From Rhodospirillales bacterium (lineage in GTDB: Bacteria; Pseudomonadota; Alphaproteobacteria; Rhodospirillales; Defluviicoccaceae), in assembly GCA_016793925.1 (NCBI GenBank), contig JAEULH010000086.1:1-64000 (forward strand): 64,000 bases of DNA. The letters are read 5' to 3'. Numbering within the stretch: position 1 is the stretch's first letter; every line of letters begins with the position of its first letter. The notes under the pieces are model-generated. The model worked only from the letters and a program-made list of their open reading frames with translations. It was not told the origin of the DNA and did not search any database. Shown here in pieces: positions 9,207 to 18,831 of the stretch. The position numbers and the translations under genes are program-made.

Positions 9207-11861
9207 TCAGATCGCGAGCGCGCCGTCGTTCAGGTCCGCAGCGAGCAACGCAGACGCGCTGCAGTAGTCGACCGGAGCGCCGAAGAAATAGCCCTGACCG
9301 TAGTCGCAGCCGGCGGATCGCATCCAATCGCACTGCATCGCCGTCTCGATGCCCTCGGCGATGACGCTAAGGTCCATGTTCTTCCCGAGCAGCAGGATGG
9401 TTCGCGCCATTTCGACGTGCTCGCGTCCGGCCATCAGGCGACTGGTGAAGGCCCGGTCGATCTTCAGCACGGAGACGGGGAAGGTGTGGAGGTGACTGAG
9501 CGAGGAATAGCCCGTCCCGAAGTCGTCGATGCAAAGCCGGGCACCGAGGTCGGCGATGCCGCTCAGCGTCCTGTGAACCTCGATCGGGTTCGACATCATG
9601 ATCGACTCGGTGATCTCGAGTTTAAGGTTTGGCCCCGGCAGCCCTGTCTCGTTGAGCGCGCGGGCGACCCGCTCCACCGCATCCTCCTGCTCGAGCTGTG
9701 CAGCCGAGACGTTGACGGACATGAAGAGGTGCTCGCAGACCCCGCCGTACCGGCGCCGCCAACTGGCGGCGAAGGTGCAGGCCTCCCGCAGCACCCAGTC
9801 GCCGATCGGCACGATCATGCCGGTCTCTTCGGCGGTGGGGATGAACTCCGACGGCGGCACGAGGCCTCGGCTCGGGTGGTTCCATCGCACCAGCGCCTCG
9901 AAGCCGGCGATCCGCTGGTTTTTCAGGGTGACGATGGGCTGGTAATGAACGACGAATTCGCCTCGGTCGAGGGCATGGCGAAGCTGGGTCTCGATCTCCA
10001 GGCGGCTGACGACCGCCTGGTGCATGCCCGGCTCGAACAGCACGGTGGTGCTGCGCCCCCGGTCCTTGGCCTGGTACATGGCGATGTCGGCGTCGCGTAG
10101 GACGGCGTCGGCGTCGGCGTAGCCGCCGGAGCGAGCCCAGGCGACGCCAATGCTGAGGCTGACGAAAATGTCCCGGCCGTTGAGGTCCATGGGTTCGTGG
10201 CAGGCCTCGTGCAGCCGTTCGGCCAGAGCAAGGGCGCTCGCCGGCATGACGCCGCCCTCGATGAGGATCGCGAACTCGTCGCCGCCGAGGCGGGCCAGCG
10301 TGTCGGCCGGGCGCAGGCGCTGCGACAGGCGCTGACTCATCGCGATCAGCAGGTTGTCGCCGACGAGATGGCCATAGCTGTCGTTGATCAGCTTGAAGCG
10401 ATCGAAGTCGAGGAACAGCACCGCGAACACCGCCTCAGCCGACCGCTCGCCGCGCGCCATGAGTTGGCTCAACCGTTCGAAGAACAGGAAGCGGTTGGGC
10501 AGCCCGGTCAGGGCGTCGTGGAAGGCGTTCTTGATCAGGTTCTCCTCGGCCGTGCGCCGCGCGCTGATGTCGATCGCCATGCCCTCATAATAGGCGACTG
10601 CACCGCCCGCTCCCCTGACCGCGCGCGTGTTCTGCGAAATCCAGGTCTTCGTTCCGTCCGGCCGACAGACTTCGCTTACGAAGTCGATAACCTCGCCGAA
10701 GGTGTTGACCACCCGATCGAAGGCCTCGCGGCTTGCGGCTTTCAACATCACGTCCGGGCGCGCCGCCGCGATCAGCACGTCCGGGTTGGCGTAGCCCAGA
10801 ATGCGCGCCATCGCCGGATTGGCGCTGATCAGGCTACCGTCCAGCGCCATCTGGAAGATGCCCTCGACCGCGTTCTCGACGATACTGCGATAGCGCTCTT
10901 CCGCTTCGCGCAGGTCCGCCGTCCGCTCTTCGACCTGCATTTCCAGAGTTGCGCGCGAACGGCGCAGGGCGCTCGCGGCGGCGTCCAAGGCCGAGCCCGC
11001 GCGCTTCGCCCATGTGAGCACCAGAGCGAGCAGCGCGAACATGAGCAACGCCGTCCCCAGGAGCGGGATGATCATCGCGTGAAACATGGCGTAGCCGGGA
11101 AGGTTCGGCTGCCAGATCAGGAAGCCGACAATCGCGTGAGGTTCGCCGCCGCTCTGCAGCGCGAGCGAAAGCTCGCCGGCGCCCGCGTTGTCGGTGCTGG
11201 CGACACGCAGATCGGACAAGCCGTTGCCGCCGGCGACGCGCGCAAGGAACTGGGGCGAGAAATCCCGGACGAAGACAAGGACGCAGCCCTCGCCGCCGCG
11301 ATTGGCAGCTCGCGGCCCCTGGGGCTGGATGACGGCTGCGGCTGCAAGATGCACCCGGTCGTAGAGCCGAACCGGCCATACGGCGCGCCGATCTTTCGCG
11401 GCCGCGCGGGCCCCGAGGATCAGCGGCGCCAGGGTCTCATACAACGACGGTCCCGTTGCCGTGCCGTACGCTCCGTCCGGCGCGCGATGCGAGGCGAACA
11501 GCGGATCATTATCGGGCCCGAAAATGAAAACGTGGTCGATGCCGTAGATCGTGTGCGGTGCCAGCGAAAGCTGATTCGTCGCCCACGTCGCATCGAAACG
11601 CTGGTGCAGGTTCAGGTAGACCGAGTCGCCGGAAGCGAAGTCCATCGCCACTTCGCCAAGCCGATCTTCCGCGACGAGCAAGGCTGAAACCGCGTTCCGC
11701 CACGACGCCTCCCTGGCGTCGGCGTCGCGGCCGCGCGCGGCGAGCGCGGTCATGATCGCGATCCCGGCCAGCCCGACCAAAAAAAGAGCGATGACCGGTA
11801 CCGCGATCCGGCGCGTCAATTCGACAGCTCCGGAAAACAGCCCGCCTGACACGGTTGACAT
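9207..11861 (-). CDS. CHASE4-PAS-GGDEF-EAL membrane cyclic-di-GMP enzyme
   Basis: An 884-residue inner-membrane signalling protein that makes and/or degrades cyclic di-GMP. A membrane segment lies near residues 18-42, then a periplasmic sensor resembling CHASE4 (about 45-250) and a second membrane segment near 260-287. A short coiled coil and a PAS domain (about 315-435) follow, then GGDEF (about 440-605) and EAL (about 620-875). The GGDEF signature RLGGDEF is intact at 525-530. An RPAD at 517-520 sits exactly where the inhibitory RxxD site belongs. The EAL signature FEALVRW is intact near 655 and the DDFGTGYSSL loop follows. Both catalytic domains therefore look active, so net activity cannot be predicted. 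The start has an adjacent G-run rather than a well-spaced Shine-Dalgarno. Confidence 0.93.
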   Translation of the reverse strand: MSTVSGGLFSGAVELTRRIAVPVIALFLVGLAGIAIMTALAARGRDADAREASWRNAVSALLVAEDRLGEVAMDFASGDSVYLNLHQRFDATWATNQLSLAPHTIYGIDHVFIFGPDNDPLFASHRAPDGAYGTATGPSLYETLAPLILGARAAAKDRRAVWPVRLYDRVHLAAAAVIQPQGPRAANRGGEGCVLVFVRDFSPQFLARVAGGNGLSDLRVASTDNAGAGELSLALQSGGEPHAIVGFLIWQPNLPGYAMFHAMIIPLLGTALLMFALLALVLTWAKRAGSALDAAASALRRSRATLEMQVEERTADLREAEERYRSIVENAVEGIFQMALDGSLISANPAMARILGYANPDVLIAAARPDVMLKAASREAFDRVVNTFGEVIDFVSEVCRPDGTKTWISQNTRAVRGAGGAVAYYEGMAIDISARRTAEENLIKNAFHDALTGLPNRFLFFERLSQLMARGERSAEAVFAVLFLDFDRFKLINDSYGHLVGDNLLIAMSQRLSQRLRPADTLARLGGDEFAILIEGGVMPASALALAERLHEACHEPMDLNGRDIFVSLSIGVAWARSGGYADADAVLRDADIAMYQAKDRGRSTTVLFEPGMHQAVVSRLEIETQLRHALDRGEFVVHYQPIVTLKNQRIAGFEALVRWNHPSRGLVPPSEFIPTAEETGMIVPIGDWVLREACTFAASWRRRYGGVCEHLFMSVNVSAAQLEQEDAVERVARALNETGLPGPNLKLEITESIMMSNPIEVHRTLSGIADLGARLCIDDFGTGYSSLSHLHTFPVSVLKIDRAFTSRLMAGREHVEMARTILLLGKNMDLSVIAEGIETAMQCDWMRSAGCDYGQGYFFGAPVDYCSASALLAADLNDGALAI

Positions 11862-12235
11862 CCCCCCGAGCCCACCGGATCACGATTTTAACCTGTCTGT
11901 ATAACCCGTTGGGGGGTCTATGCCAAGCGCGCATTCAAGCGGAAATGTCGGAATTTTACAGAAAATCGGAGAGCATCTTCTTCCGGGCGCCCCCATGCGG
12001 CTTCCGCACGGGGTTCTCCGATGGCCGCTCGGAAATAATGATCTGCGGCTGGCGCGCTATTTGCTTGAAGATGCTGATGCGTGGCGGTCGCATTCTTGTG
12101 GCATGATGGCGGCGGCCGTGGCACGGTGTAATCGAATTGCCGCAATTTGTCCTGGCGGCCGAGACAAGATGGAACAGCGGCGCGTCCGCCGTGGGACGAT
12201 GACGAGGTCAGGCGCCGCACACAGGGAGCAACCTC
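11862..12235. other. Divergent intergenic region, no gene seen
   Basis: A 374-bp gap between the GGDEF/EAL gene (leftward) and the AGCS symporter (rightward). It contains AT-richer patches around 11885-11905 and 12035-12070 that could hold promoters. No convincing box pair, hairpin or coding frame with a family signature was found. Confidence 0.45.
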
Positions 12236-13663
12236 ATGCTGGAAGCAATAAACGACCTCTTGTGGAGCAAGGTACTGATCGCGGCCCTTATCGCTCTCGG
12301 GCTTGCGTTCACCATCGTCTCACGTTTCGTACAGTTTCGCTATTTCCTGCAGATGTTCGCCATTGTTCGCCAGGCCTTCCATCACGAGGCCGGTCACCTC
12401 AGCTCGTTCCAGGCCTTGGCGCTGAGCGTCGCCGGACGGGTCGGAGCCGGCAATATTGCAGGCGTGGCCGTGGCCCTGACCCTCGGCGGCCCCGGCGCGA
12501 TCTTCTGGATGTGGATCGTCGGCCTGGTCGGCATGGCGACCAGCTATTTCGAATGCACCCTCGCCCAGGTGTTCAAGAACGCCGAGCCCGACGGAACCTA
12601 TCGAGGCGGACCCGCATACTATATGGAGCGGGCCTTGCGTCAGCGGTGGATGGCGATGCTCTTCTCCGTCCTGCTGCTGGTCACCTTCGGTTTCGCCTTC
12701 TGCGCGCTGCAGTCCTACACGGTGGCGACGTCCCTCGATGACGCTTTCGGCATTCCGCCATACGCCAGCGGCATCGGCCTGGTCGTCATCCTTGGCCTGA
12801 TCATCTTCGGCGGTGTCAAGCGCATCGCCGATGTCGCCGAGATCGTGGTCCCGGTTATGGCCATCGGCTATTTCGTCATGGCCATCGTCGTCATCCTGCT
12901 CAAGATCGACGAGATCCCGGCGGTATTCGCCACGATCTTCCGCAGCGCCTTCGGCCTGGAGCCGGCGTTCGCCGGCGGCATGGGCGCCGCCATCCTGCTC
13001 GGCGTCAAGCGCGGGCTCTTTTCCAACGAGGCGGGCCTTGGCAGCGCGCCGAATGTCGCCGCGGTCGCCTTCATCCCGCACCCCGGCAATCAGGGCATCG
13101 TCCAGTCTTTCAGCGTGTTCATCGACACGCTGATCATGTGCACCTGCACGGCGGTGATCATCCTGCTCTCCGGCGTTCTCGTGCCCGGCGGCAGCGACGT
13201 CGGCGGCGTCGCCATGACCCAGTCGGCGCTGGCGGCCGAGGTCGGCGAATGGGGACGCTCGTTCGTCAGCGTCGCCCTGCTCCTGTTCGCCTTCACATCG
13301 ATCATGTACAACTACTACCTCGGCGAGAACAGCCTGAACTTCTTCAGCGGAGAGAACAAAACCCTCTTCACGATCTACCGGATCTTCGTCCTGGCGCTGG
13401 TCCTGTGGGGCGCGATGCAGGATCTCAGCACGGTCTTCTCCTTCGCCGATGTCACCATGGGCCTGCTGGCGCTGGTCAACCTCGCTGCCCTCGCCTTGCT
13501 GTTCAAGATCGGCCTGAGGGTGATGAAGGACTTCGACCGCCAGTTCGCAGCCGGCGAGAAACCGGTGTTCGACCCGGCGAAGTTTCCCGACCTCGACATC
13601 GACCCGGAGGCCTGGCCGGCGGAGAAGGCTGCGGCGGTCCGGTCCGCGGCGCCTGGAACTTGA
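12236..13663 (+). CDS. Sodium:alanine/glycine symporter, AGCS family
   Basis: A 475-residue inner-membrane transporter of the alanine or glycine:cation symporter family, expected to take up small neutral amino acids with Na+. The family's first conserved loop is present (ALALSVAGRVGAGNIAGVAV, residues about 59-78). It is followed by the GGPGAIFWMW segment, GTYRGGPAYYMERAL, and the later GVKRGLFSNEAGLGSAPN region near 256. About 9-11 hydrophobic segments are visible and the length is normal. The start is supported by AGGGAG 7 nt upstream. The DoxX gene follows 69 bp downstream. Confidence 0.93.
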   Translation: MLEAINDLLWSKVLIAALIALGLAFTIVSRFVQFRYFLQMFAIVRQAFHHEAGHLSSFQALALSVAGRVGAGNIAGVAVALTLGGPGAIFWMWIVGLVGMATSYFECTLAQVFKNAEPDGTYRGGPAYYMERALRQRWMAMLFSVLLLVTFGFAFCALQSYTVATSLDDAFGIPPYASGIGLVVILGLIIFGGVKRIADVAEIVVPVMAIGYFVMAIVVILLKIDEIPAVFATIFRSAFGLEPAFAGGMGAAILLGVKRGLFSNEAGLGSAPNVAAVAFIPHPGNQGIVQSFSVFIDTLIMCTCTAVIILLSGVLVPGGSDVGGVAMTQSALAAEVGEWGRSFVSVALLLFAFTSIMYNYYLGENSLNFFSGENKTLFTIYRIFVLALVLWGAMQDLSTVFSFADVTMGLLALVNLAALALLFKIGLRVMKDFDRQFAAGEKPVFDPAKFPDLDIDPEAWPAEKAAAVRSAAPGT

Positions 13664-13666
13664 ACC

Positions 13667-13687
13667 GGGATCGGACGATTCGATCCC
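13667..13687 (+). terminator. Weak intercistronic hairpin after the symporter gene
   Basis: Inverted repeat GGGATCG/CGATCCC with a 7-nt loop lies just after the symporter stop. There is no T-run. It may attenuate or stabilise rather than end transcription before the DoxX gene. Confidence 0.25.
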
Positions 13688-13732
13688 GCGTCCAGTGCCA
13701 TCTTCCTTCAACGACGGCGACGGAGGACCTGC

Positions 13733-14197
13733 ATGCAAAACAACGAGACCGAGCGACTCATCGTGCCTGCCCTCGGCCCTCTTTACGCAGCCTTCAGGCC
13801 TTACGCGTGGCTGCTGGTCCGCGTCGTCGCCGGCGTAAACCTGCTTCCGCACGGGACGCAGAAGCTGTTCGGCTGGTTCGGCGGCAATGGCATCGAGGCT
13901 ACGGTGCAGGGCTTCGCCGCCATGGGCTTCGAGCCGGCCGCGCTTTGGGTCTGGCTCGTCGCCCTGACCGAGACGGTCGGCGGCTTCTGTCTCGCCGTCG
14001 GGCTGCTGACCCGCCCGGCGGCGCTCGCCATCGCCATCTTCCTCTTCACTGCCGTCGCCCACCATTGGGCAAACGGCTTTTTCTGGCCGCAAGGCGGCTT
14101 CGAGTACCCGCTGCTGTGGGGGGTCGTCGCCGTCGCCTTCGCCATTCGCGGCGGCGGCGCCTTCTCGCTTGACCGGCTGATCGGCCGCGCCTTCTGA
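13733..14197 (+). CDS. DoxX-family membrane protein
   Basis: A 154-residue inner-membrane protein of the DoxX family. Four hydrophobic segments are visible. The family segment VRVVAGVNLLPHGTQKLFGW is at about residues 25-44, followed by the FAAMGFEPAALW region. DoxX proteins have been linked to thiol and redox homeostasis in some bacteria, but most members have no known role and none can be read here. GGAGG 6 nt upstream supports the ATG at 13733. It lies downstream of the AGCS symporter and ends before a strong hairpin. Confidence 0.88.
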   Translation: MQNNETERLIVPALGPLYAAFRPYAWLLVRVVAGVNLLPHGTQKLFGWFGGNGIEATVQGFAAMGFEPAALWVWLVALTETVGGFCLAVGLLTRPAALAIAIFLFTAVAHHWANGFFWPQGGFEYPLLWGVVAVAFAIRGGGAFSLDRLIGRAF

Positions 14198-14226
14198 CGC
14201 AGGCGCAGATCAACCTGCATTGACCG

Positions 14227-14250
14227 CCCCGGCGCCTGTCGGCGCCGGGG
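14227..14250 (+). terminator. Strong GC-rich hairpin after the DoxX gene
   Basis: Perfect 10-bp stem CCCCGGCGCC/GGCGCCGGGG with a TGTC tetraloop, 29 nt after the DoxX stop. The following TCTCTGCG is only moderately T-rich. It probably ends the symporter-DoxX transcript. Confidence 0.7.
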
Positions 14251-14374
14251 TCTCTGCGTCCGCGCACCGGCCACACCCCACCCCGATGCCGGAATCGGCA
14301 CCGTCGAATCACGGTACGAAAATCGCGACCTGCGGCGGGTGCGCGTCAACACTTTGTTCCTTTGCCGGCATAGA

Positions 14375-14419
14375 CCACAAAATGTAGTTGTGGCGAGGGT
14401 GCGAGGCCTATATAGTGCC
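14375..14419 (+). promoter_or_regulatory. nrdJ promoter with two candidate NrdR boxes
   Basis: CCACAA...TTGTGG (14375-14393) is an inverted repeat around AATGTAG. CCTATATAGTGCC (14407-14419) resembles the core of the NrdR box. TTGTGG (14388-14393) and TATAGT (14411-14416) are separated by exactly 17 bp and could be the -35 and -10. Box-like sites overlapping the promoter would fit repression of ribonucleotide reductase genes by NrdR. The shared TAG cores are 28 bp apart, not the usual 31-33, so the box assignment is tentative. Confidence 0.45.
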
Positions 14420-14583
14420 ATGATCGTGCCGAGGCCGCACAAGGGGTTGGAGAGCGGCGCGAGGTTCGCAAAAAGTCGTTGGGGGGACACAGGGAAGTCC
14501 ACAGGCTCGGTTTTGGCGACACGCCGCCCGCACCGCCGGACGTCCAGCTGATTTGGTCAAGAACGGTCGAGACGGAACCACGC

Positions 14584-17500
14584 ATGCGTATCCAGCGGCA
14601 CTTTACCCAGCATTGCGCTTCCAGCGGGGCGTCGCCCTACGACAGCATCGACTTTCGAACCCTCGCCAGCGAGATTCGCAATCCCGACGGCTCCGTCGTC
14701 TTCCGCCAGGACGATATCGAGGTGCCGGCGCACTGGTCCCAGGTCGCCTGCGACGTGCTCGCCCAGAAGTACTTCCGCAAGGCCGGCGTCGCTGCGCGGC
14801 TGCGCCCGGTGAAGGAGCGCGGGGTGCCGTCGTGGCTGTGGCGGCGCAAGCCCGATGCGGCGCGGCTGACCGAGATGCCCGAAGGCGAGCGCTACGGGGG
14901 CGAGACCAGCGCCCGGCAGGTGTTCGACCGCCTTGCCGGAACCTGGACCTACTGGGGCTGGAAAGGCGGCTACTTCGACGGCGAGGAGGACGCCAAGGCC
15001 TTCTTCGACGAACTGCGCTTCATGCTCGCCAGGCAGATGGCGGCGCCGAATTCGCCGCAGTGGTTCAACACCGGGCTGCACTGGGCCTACGGGATCGACG
15101 GCCCGGCCCAGGGCCATTTCTACGCCGAGCCCGCGACCGGCGAAGTTCGCGCTTCGGATTCGGCCTACGAGCACCCCCAGCCGCACGCCTGCTTCATCCA
15201 GAGCATCGGCGACGACCTCGTCAACCAGGGCGGGATCATGGACCTCTGGGTCCGCGAGGCGCGCCTGTTCAAATACGGATCCGGATCCGGCACCAACTTT
15301 TCGAAGCTCCGCGCCGAAAGCGAGCCCCTGTCCGGCGGCGGCAAGTCGTCCGGGCTGATGAGCTTTCTCAAGATCGGCGATCGCGCCGCCGGCGCCATCA
15401 AATCCGGCGGAACCACGCGACGCGCGGCGAAGATGGTCGTGGTCGATATCGATCATCCCGACGTCGAGGCGTTCATCAACTGGAAGGCAACCGAAGAACA
15501 GAAGGTCGCCGCCCTCGTCGCCGGCTCCAGGCTCGCCCAGGCGCGCCTCGACGCGGTGGTGGCGGCGTGCGGCGGTGACGACGACGGCGGCCAAAAGGAC
15601 GACGACGAAGCGCGGTTCGACCCGAAGCGCAACCAGGCGCTGAAGGCGGCGATCCGCGAGGCGCGCCGGGCGATGATCCCGGAAGCGTACATCCAGCGCG
15701 TCATCGAGCTGGCACGCCAGGGTTGCGCCGTCCCCTCCTTCCCCGCCTTCAACGTCGACTGGGATTCGGAGGCCTACCTGACCGTCTCCGGGCAGAACGC
15801 CAACAACAGCGTGCGCGTGCCCAACGCCTTCCTCGAAAAGGTCCGCCTCGACGGCACCTGGGAGCTGACGAGACGAACGGACCGGCGTACGGCGAAGGTG
15901 GTGCGCGCGCGCACGTTGTGGGATCAGATCGGCCGCGCCGCCTGGAGCAGCGCCGATCCGGGGCTGCAGTACGACACCACCATCAACGAATGGCACACCT
16001 GCCCGCAGAGCGGCCGAATCAACGCGTCGAATCCGTGCTCGGAGTACATGTTCCTCGACGACACGGCCTGCAACCTGGCCTCGCTCAACCTCGTCGCCTT
16101 TCAGCGCGAGGACGGTCGCCTCGACGTTACGAGCTTCGTCCACGCCGTGCGCCTGTGGACCGTCGTCCTCGAGATCGCCGTGCTGATGGCGCAGTTCCCG
16201 TCGCGGCGTATCGCCGAGCTGTCCTACGCCTACCGCACGCTCGGCCTCGGCTTCGCCAACATCGGCGGCTTCCTGATGGCTGCCGGCATGGCCTACGACT
16301 CCGATGCCGCGCGCAACACCTGCGGCGCGATCAGCGCGGTCATGACCGGCACCGCCTACGCCGCCTCCGCCGCGATGGCGGCCGAGCTGGGCGCGTTCGC
16401 CGGCTTCGAGCGCAACCGCGAGGCGATGCTTCGGGTTGTGCGCAACCACCGCCGCGCGGCCTGCGGCGAGCATGAAGGCTACGAGGGCCTTTCGGTTCTG
16501 CCGGTGCCGCTGGAGGTCGCCGCGCTGAAGGACACGGAGCTCGCCGCCGCGGCGCAGGCTGCATGGGACGAGGCGCTGGCCTTGGGCGAGCGTCACGGCT
16601 ATCGCAACGCCCAGGCCACGGTCATCGCCCCGACCGGCACCATCGGCCTGGTCATGGACTGCGATACGACCGGCATCGAGCCGGACTTTGCCCTCGTCAA
16701 GTTCAAGAAGCTGGCAGGCGGCGGCTACTTCAAGATCATCAACCGGATGGTGCCGATGGCGCTGGCTCGCCTCGGCTACGCCCGCGACGCCATCGGCCGC
16801 ATCGTCGGCTACGCCACCGGCCACGGCACGCTGGCGGGAGCGCCCGCGCTGGACCATGAGGCCCTGCGCGCAAAAGGGTTCACCGACGAGGCCATCGATC
16901 GGGTCGAGCGCGGGCTCAAGGACGCCTTCGACATCCGCTTCGTCTTCAACAAGTGGACCCTGGGCGAGGCCTTTTGCGTCGACGTGCTCGGCATCGACGC
17001 CGACCGCCTCGACGACGTTTCGTTCTGCCTGCTCTCCGCGCTGGGCTTCGGGCGAGAGGACATCGAGGCCGCGAACACCTATGTCTGCGGCGCGATGACC
17101 CTGGAAGGCGCGCCCGGGCTTCGGTCCGAGCACCTTCCGGTGTTCGACTGCGCCACCCCCTGCGGTCGCAAGGGGCAGCGGTCTCTCTCCGTCGACAGCC
17201 ATATCAGGATGATGGCAGCGGCGCAGCCGTTCGTCAGCGGCGCCATCTCCAAGACGATCAACCTCCCCCATGACGCCTCCGTCGAAGCCTGCAAGCAGGC
17301 CTACATGCAGGCCTGGCAGCTCGGGCTGAAGGCGACGGCGCTCTACCGCGACGGCTCGAAACTGTCCCAGCCGCTGTCGTCGTCGCTGATCGAACCGGAA
17401 GAGGCTGCCGAGTTCGCCGAAGAGACCTTCGCCCGCTCGACGGTGGAACGCGCCGAAATCGTCGCCGAACGGATCGTCGAGCGGATCGTCAACCGCCCGG

Positions 17501-18300
17501 ACCGCCACGGTTTACCCAACCGGCGCAAGGGTTACACCCAGAAGGCCAAGGTCGGCGGGCACAAGGTCTATCTGCGCACCGGCGAGTACGAAGACGGCCG
17601 CCTCGGCGAGATTTTCATCGACATGCACAAGGAAGGCGCCGCCTTCCGCTCGCTGATGAACAACTTCGCGATCGCCATCTCCATCGGCCTGCAGTACGGC
17701 GTGCCGCTGGAGGAGTTCGTCGAAGCCTTCACCTTTACCCGCTTCGAACCGGCCGGGCCCGTCGAAGGCAACGATTCGATCAAGATAGCCACGTCGATCC
17801 TCGACTACATCTTCCGCGAGCTGGCGACCTCCTATCTCGGCCGCTACGACCTCGCCCATGTCGCGCCTGACGAGATGGCGCCGGGCAGCCCCGACCGCGA
17901 GTTCGGCGGGGCCGGGGGCAGCGGCGGCGACGAAGCCGGCGATGTCGACGCCCTGCCGGCGGTGCATCGCCTCGCCAGCAGCGGCTATGTCCGCAGCCGC
18001 TTCCGCGTCTACACCGGAACGCGGGAAAGCGCCGAGGCCGGCGGCGCGGCCGCGCGCAGCGTCGAGACCGCGTTCGCCGGTGCCGTCGGCGGCAGCGAGG
18101 CGGCGACGCTGGTGCACGGCCAGGCGGCGCTGTCGGAACACGTGACGGGACACCTCCACGTTCACGCCCAGCACTCGCGCCAGGCGCGGATGAAGGGCTA
18201 CGAGGGCGATTCCTGCGACGAATGCGGCAACTTCACCCTGGTCCGCAACGGCACCTGCCTGAAGTGCCTGACCTGCGGCGCGACGACGGGGTGTTCATGA
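14584..18300 (+). CDS. nrdJ: Vitamin B12-dependent (class II) ribonucleoside-diphosphate reductase
   Basis: A 1238-residue adenosylcobalamin-dependent ribonucleotide reductase that makes deoxyribonucleotides without needing oxygen. The active-site Asn-Cys-Glu segment is seen in [18 protein letters not shown] near residue 480. The [10 protein letters not shown] loop is near 405 and [20 protein letters not shown] near 680. The C-terminal 28 residues hold four paired Cys ([13 protein letters not shown]) and form a zinc-ribbon/redox tail. The large size and Zn tail are typical of alphaproteobacterial NrdJ. The start at 14584 ([11 protein letters not shown]) begins the conserved N-terminus; in-frame sequence upstream lacks conservation features. 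The gene is monocistronic, between a candidate NrdR-regulated promoter and an intrinsic terminator. Confidence 0.95.
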   Translation: MRIQRHFTQHCASSGASPYDSIDFRTLASEIRNPDGSVVFRQDDIEVPAHWSQVACDVLAQKYFRKAGVAARLRPVKERGVPSWLWRRKPDAARLTEMPEGERYGGETSARQVFDRLAGTWTYWGWKGGYFDGEEDAKAFFDELRFMLARQMAAPNSPQWFNTGLHWAYGIDGPAQGHFYAEPATGEVRASDSAYEHPQPHACFIQSIGDDLVNQGGIMDLWVREARLFKYGSGSGTNFSKLRAESEPLSGGGKSSGLMSFLKIGDRAAGAIKSGGTTRRAAKMVVVDIDHPDVEAFINWKATEEQKVAALVAGSRLAQARLDAVVAACGGDDDGGQKDDDEARFDPKRNQALKAAIREARRAMIPEAYIQRVIELARQGCAVPSFPAFNVDWDSEAYLTVSGQNANNSVRVPNAFLEKVRLDGTWELTRRTDRRTAKVVRARTLWDQIGRAAWSSADPGLQYDTTINEWHTCPQSGRINASNPCSEYMFLDDTACNLASLNLVAFQREDGRLDVTSFVHAVRLWTVVLEIAVLMAQFPSRRIAELSYAYRTLGLGFANIGGFLMAAGMAYDSDAARNTCGAISAVMTGTAYAASAAMAAELGAFAGFERNREAMLRVVRNHRRAACGEHEGYEGLSVLPVPLEVAALKDTELAAAAQAAWDEALALGERHGYRNAQATVIAPTGTIGLVMDCDTTGIEPDFALVKFKKLAGGGYFKIINRMVPMALARLGYARDAIGRIVGYATGHGTLAGAPALDHEALRAKGFTDEAIDRVERGLKDAFDIRFVFNKWTLGEAFCVDVLGIDADRLDDVSFCLLSALGFGREDIEAANTYVCGAMTLEGAPGLRSEHLPVFDCATPCGRKGQRSLSVDSHIRMMAAAQPFVSGAISKTINLPHDASVEACKQAYMQAWQLGLKATALYRDGSKLSQPLSSSLIEPEEAAEFAEETFARSTVERAEIVAERIVERIVNRPDRHGLPNRRKGYTQKAKVGGHKVYLRTGEYEDGRLGEIFIDMHKEGAAFRSLMNNFAIAISIGLQYGVPLEEFVEAFTFTRFEPAGPVEGNDSIKIATSILDYIFRELATSYLGRYDLAHVAPDEMAPGSPDREFGGAGGSGGDEAGDVDALPAVHRLASSGYVRSRFRVYTGTRESAEAGGAAARSVETAFAGAVGGSEAATLVHGQAALSEHVTGHLHVHAQHSRQARMKGYEGDSCDECGNFTLVRNGTCLKCLTCGATTGCS

Positions 18301-18375
18301 ACGTCTTCTCACCGACCCGCGCCGGCCTGGCAGGGTTGCGCTTTCCCTCCCGCCCGTCCCTCTCCGGGGAACTTG

Positions 18376-18426
18376 GGGCGCGCTCCGGATCCTGATCGCC
18401 GCCGGAGCGCGCCCGGTTGTTTTTTT
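18376..18426 (+). terminator. Intrinsic terminator of nrdJ
   Basis: A 13-bp stem GGGCGCGCTCCGG/CCGGAGCGCGCCC (18376-18388 with 18402-18414) and a 13-nt loop are followed by GGTTG and seven T (18420-18426). It is the clearest Rho-independent terminator in the window. Confidence 0.9.
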
Positions 18427-18518
18427 GAGGACCTTGCATAGTTGAAGCAACTAATGACATACGCGATTTCTGCAACAACGCCGCGTCGCGTGAAGTACTG
18501 AACGGAATGATTTGGTGC

Positions 18519-18536
18519 CGGCCGGAAGTCCGGCCG
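18519..18536. repeat. Short GC hairpin in the nrdJ-MDR intergenic region
   Basis: Perfect 7-bp inverted repeat CGGCCGG/CCGGCCG around AAGT. No T-run follows. It lies in the 531-bp gene-free stretch 18301-18831, which also carries the nrdJ terminator and two palindromic repeats. No gene is recognised there. Confidence 0.4.
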
Positions 18537-18634
18537 TGACGGGAACTGGTAGGTCGTAAAAGGACTCAGTGATAGTCGAACCTGTTGCGGCCATCCACGT
18601 TCAGTAATTGCACAGCGTCAAGGGTAAAGAATCC

Positions 18635-18716
18635 GTCATCGCGAGCCCCGCAGGGGCGTGGCGATCCAGCAAGTGCTCTGGATTGCTTCGTCGGCTCCGC
18701 CTCCTCGCAATGACGT
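18635..18716. repeat. 82-bp palindromic intergenic repeat (CGTCATTGCGAG family)
   Basis: The ends CGTCATCGCGAG and CTCGCAATGACG are inverted repeats matching at 11 of 12 positions. Inside, ATCCAG and CTGGAT form a nested stem around CAAGTGCT. The sequence is of the widely scattered CGTCATTGCGAG...GAAGCAATCC type of bacterial intergenic palindromes. No reading frame is carried, so it is a non-autonomous REP- or MITE-like element. A partial relative occurs at 57959-57995. Confidence 0.75.
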
Positions 18717-18743
18717 CCTTTCTTTTTTTAATTGTCGCTCTTG

Positions 18744-18814
18744 CCCTCACCCTCCCGCTGCGCGGGCCTACCTCTCCCGCGGGCGCCGTGCGGGAAAGGG
18801 TCGGGGTGAGGGCG
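18744..18814. repeat. 71-bp palindromic repeat with GCCCTCACCC ends
   Basis: Perfect 10-bp terminal inverted repeats GCCCTCACCC/GGGTGAGGGC enclose GC-rich nested stems (CCCGC/GCGGG). It lies 27 bp after the previous palindromic repeat and abuts the 3' end of the MDR gene. A degenerate copy sharing CCCCTCACCC lies at 49353-49405. Confidence 0.7.
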
Positions 18815-18831
18815 GAAATCTTGGCCGCGGC

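Noticed and set aside
11930-12235. Short frames upstream of the AGCS symporter.
   Set aside because: No Shine-Dalgarno, no conserved segment, and they overlap the promoter region.
14557-17508. A 983-codon minus-strand frame in nrdJ.
   Set aside because: Antisense shadow of nrdJ; no domain, no Shine-Dalgarno, and nrdJ is complete.
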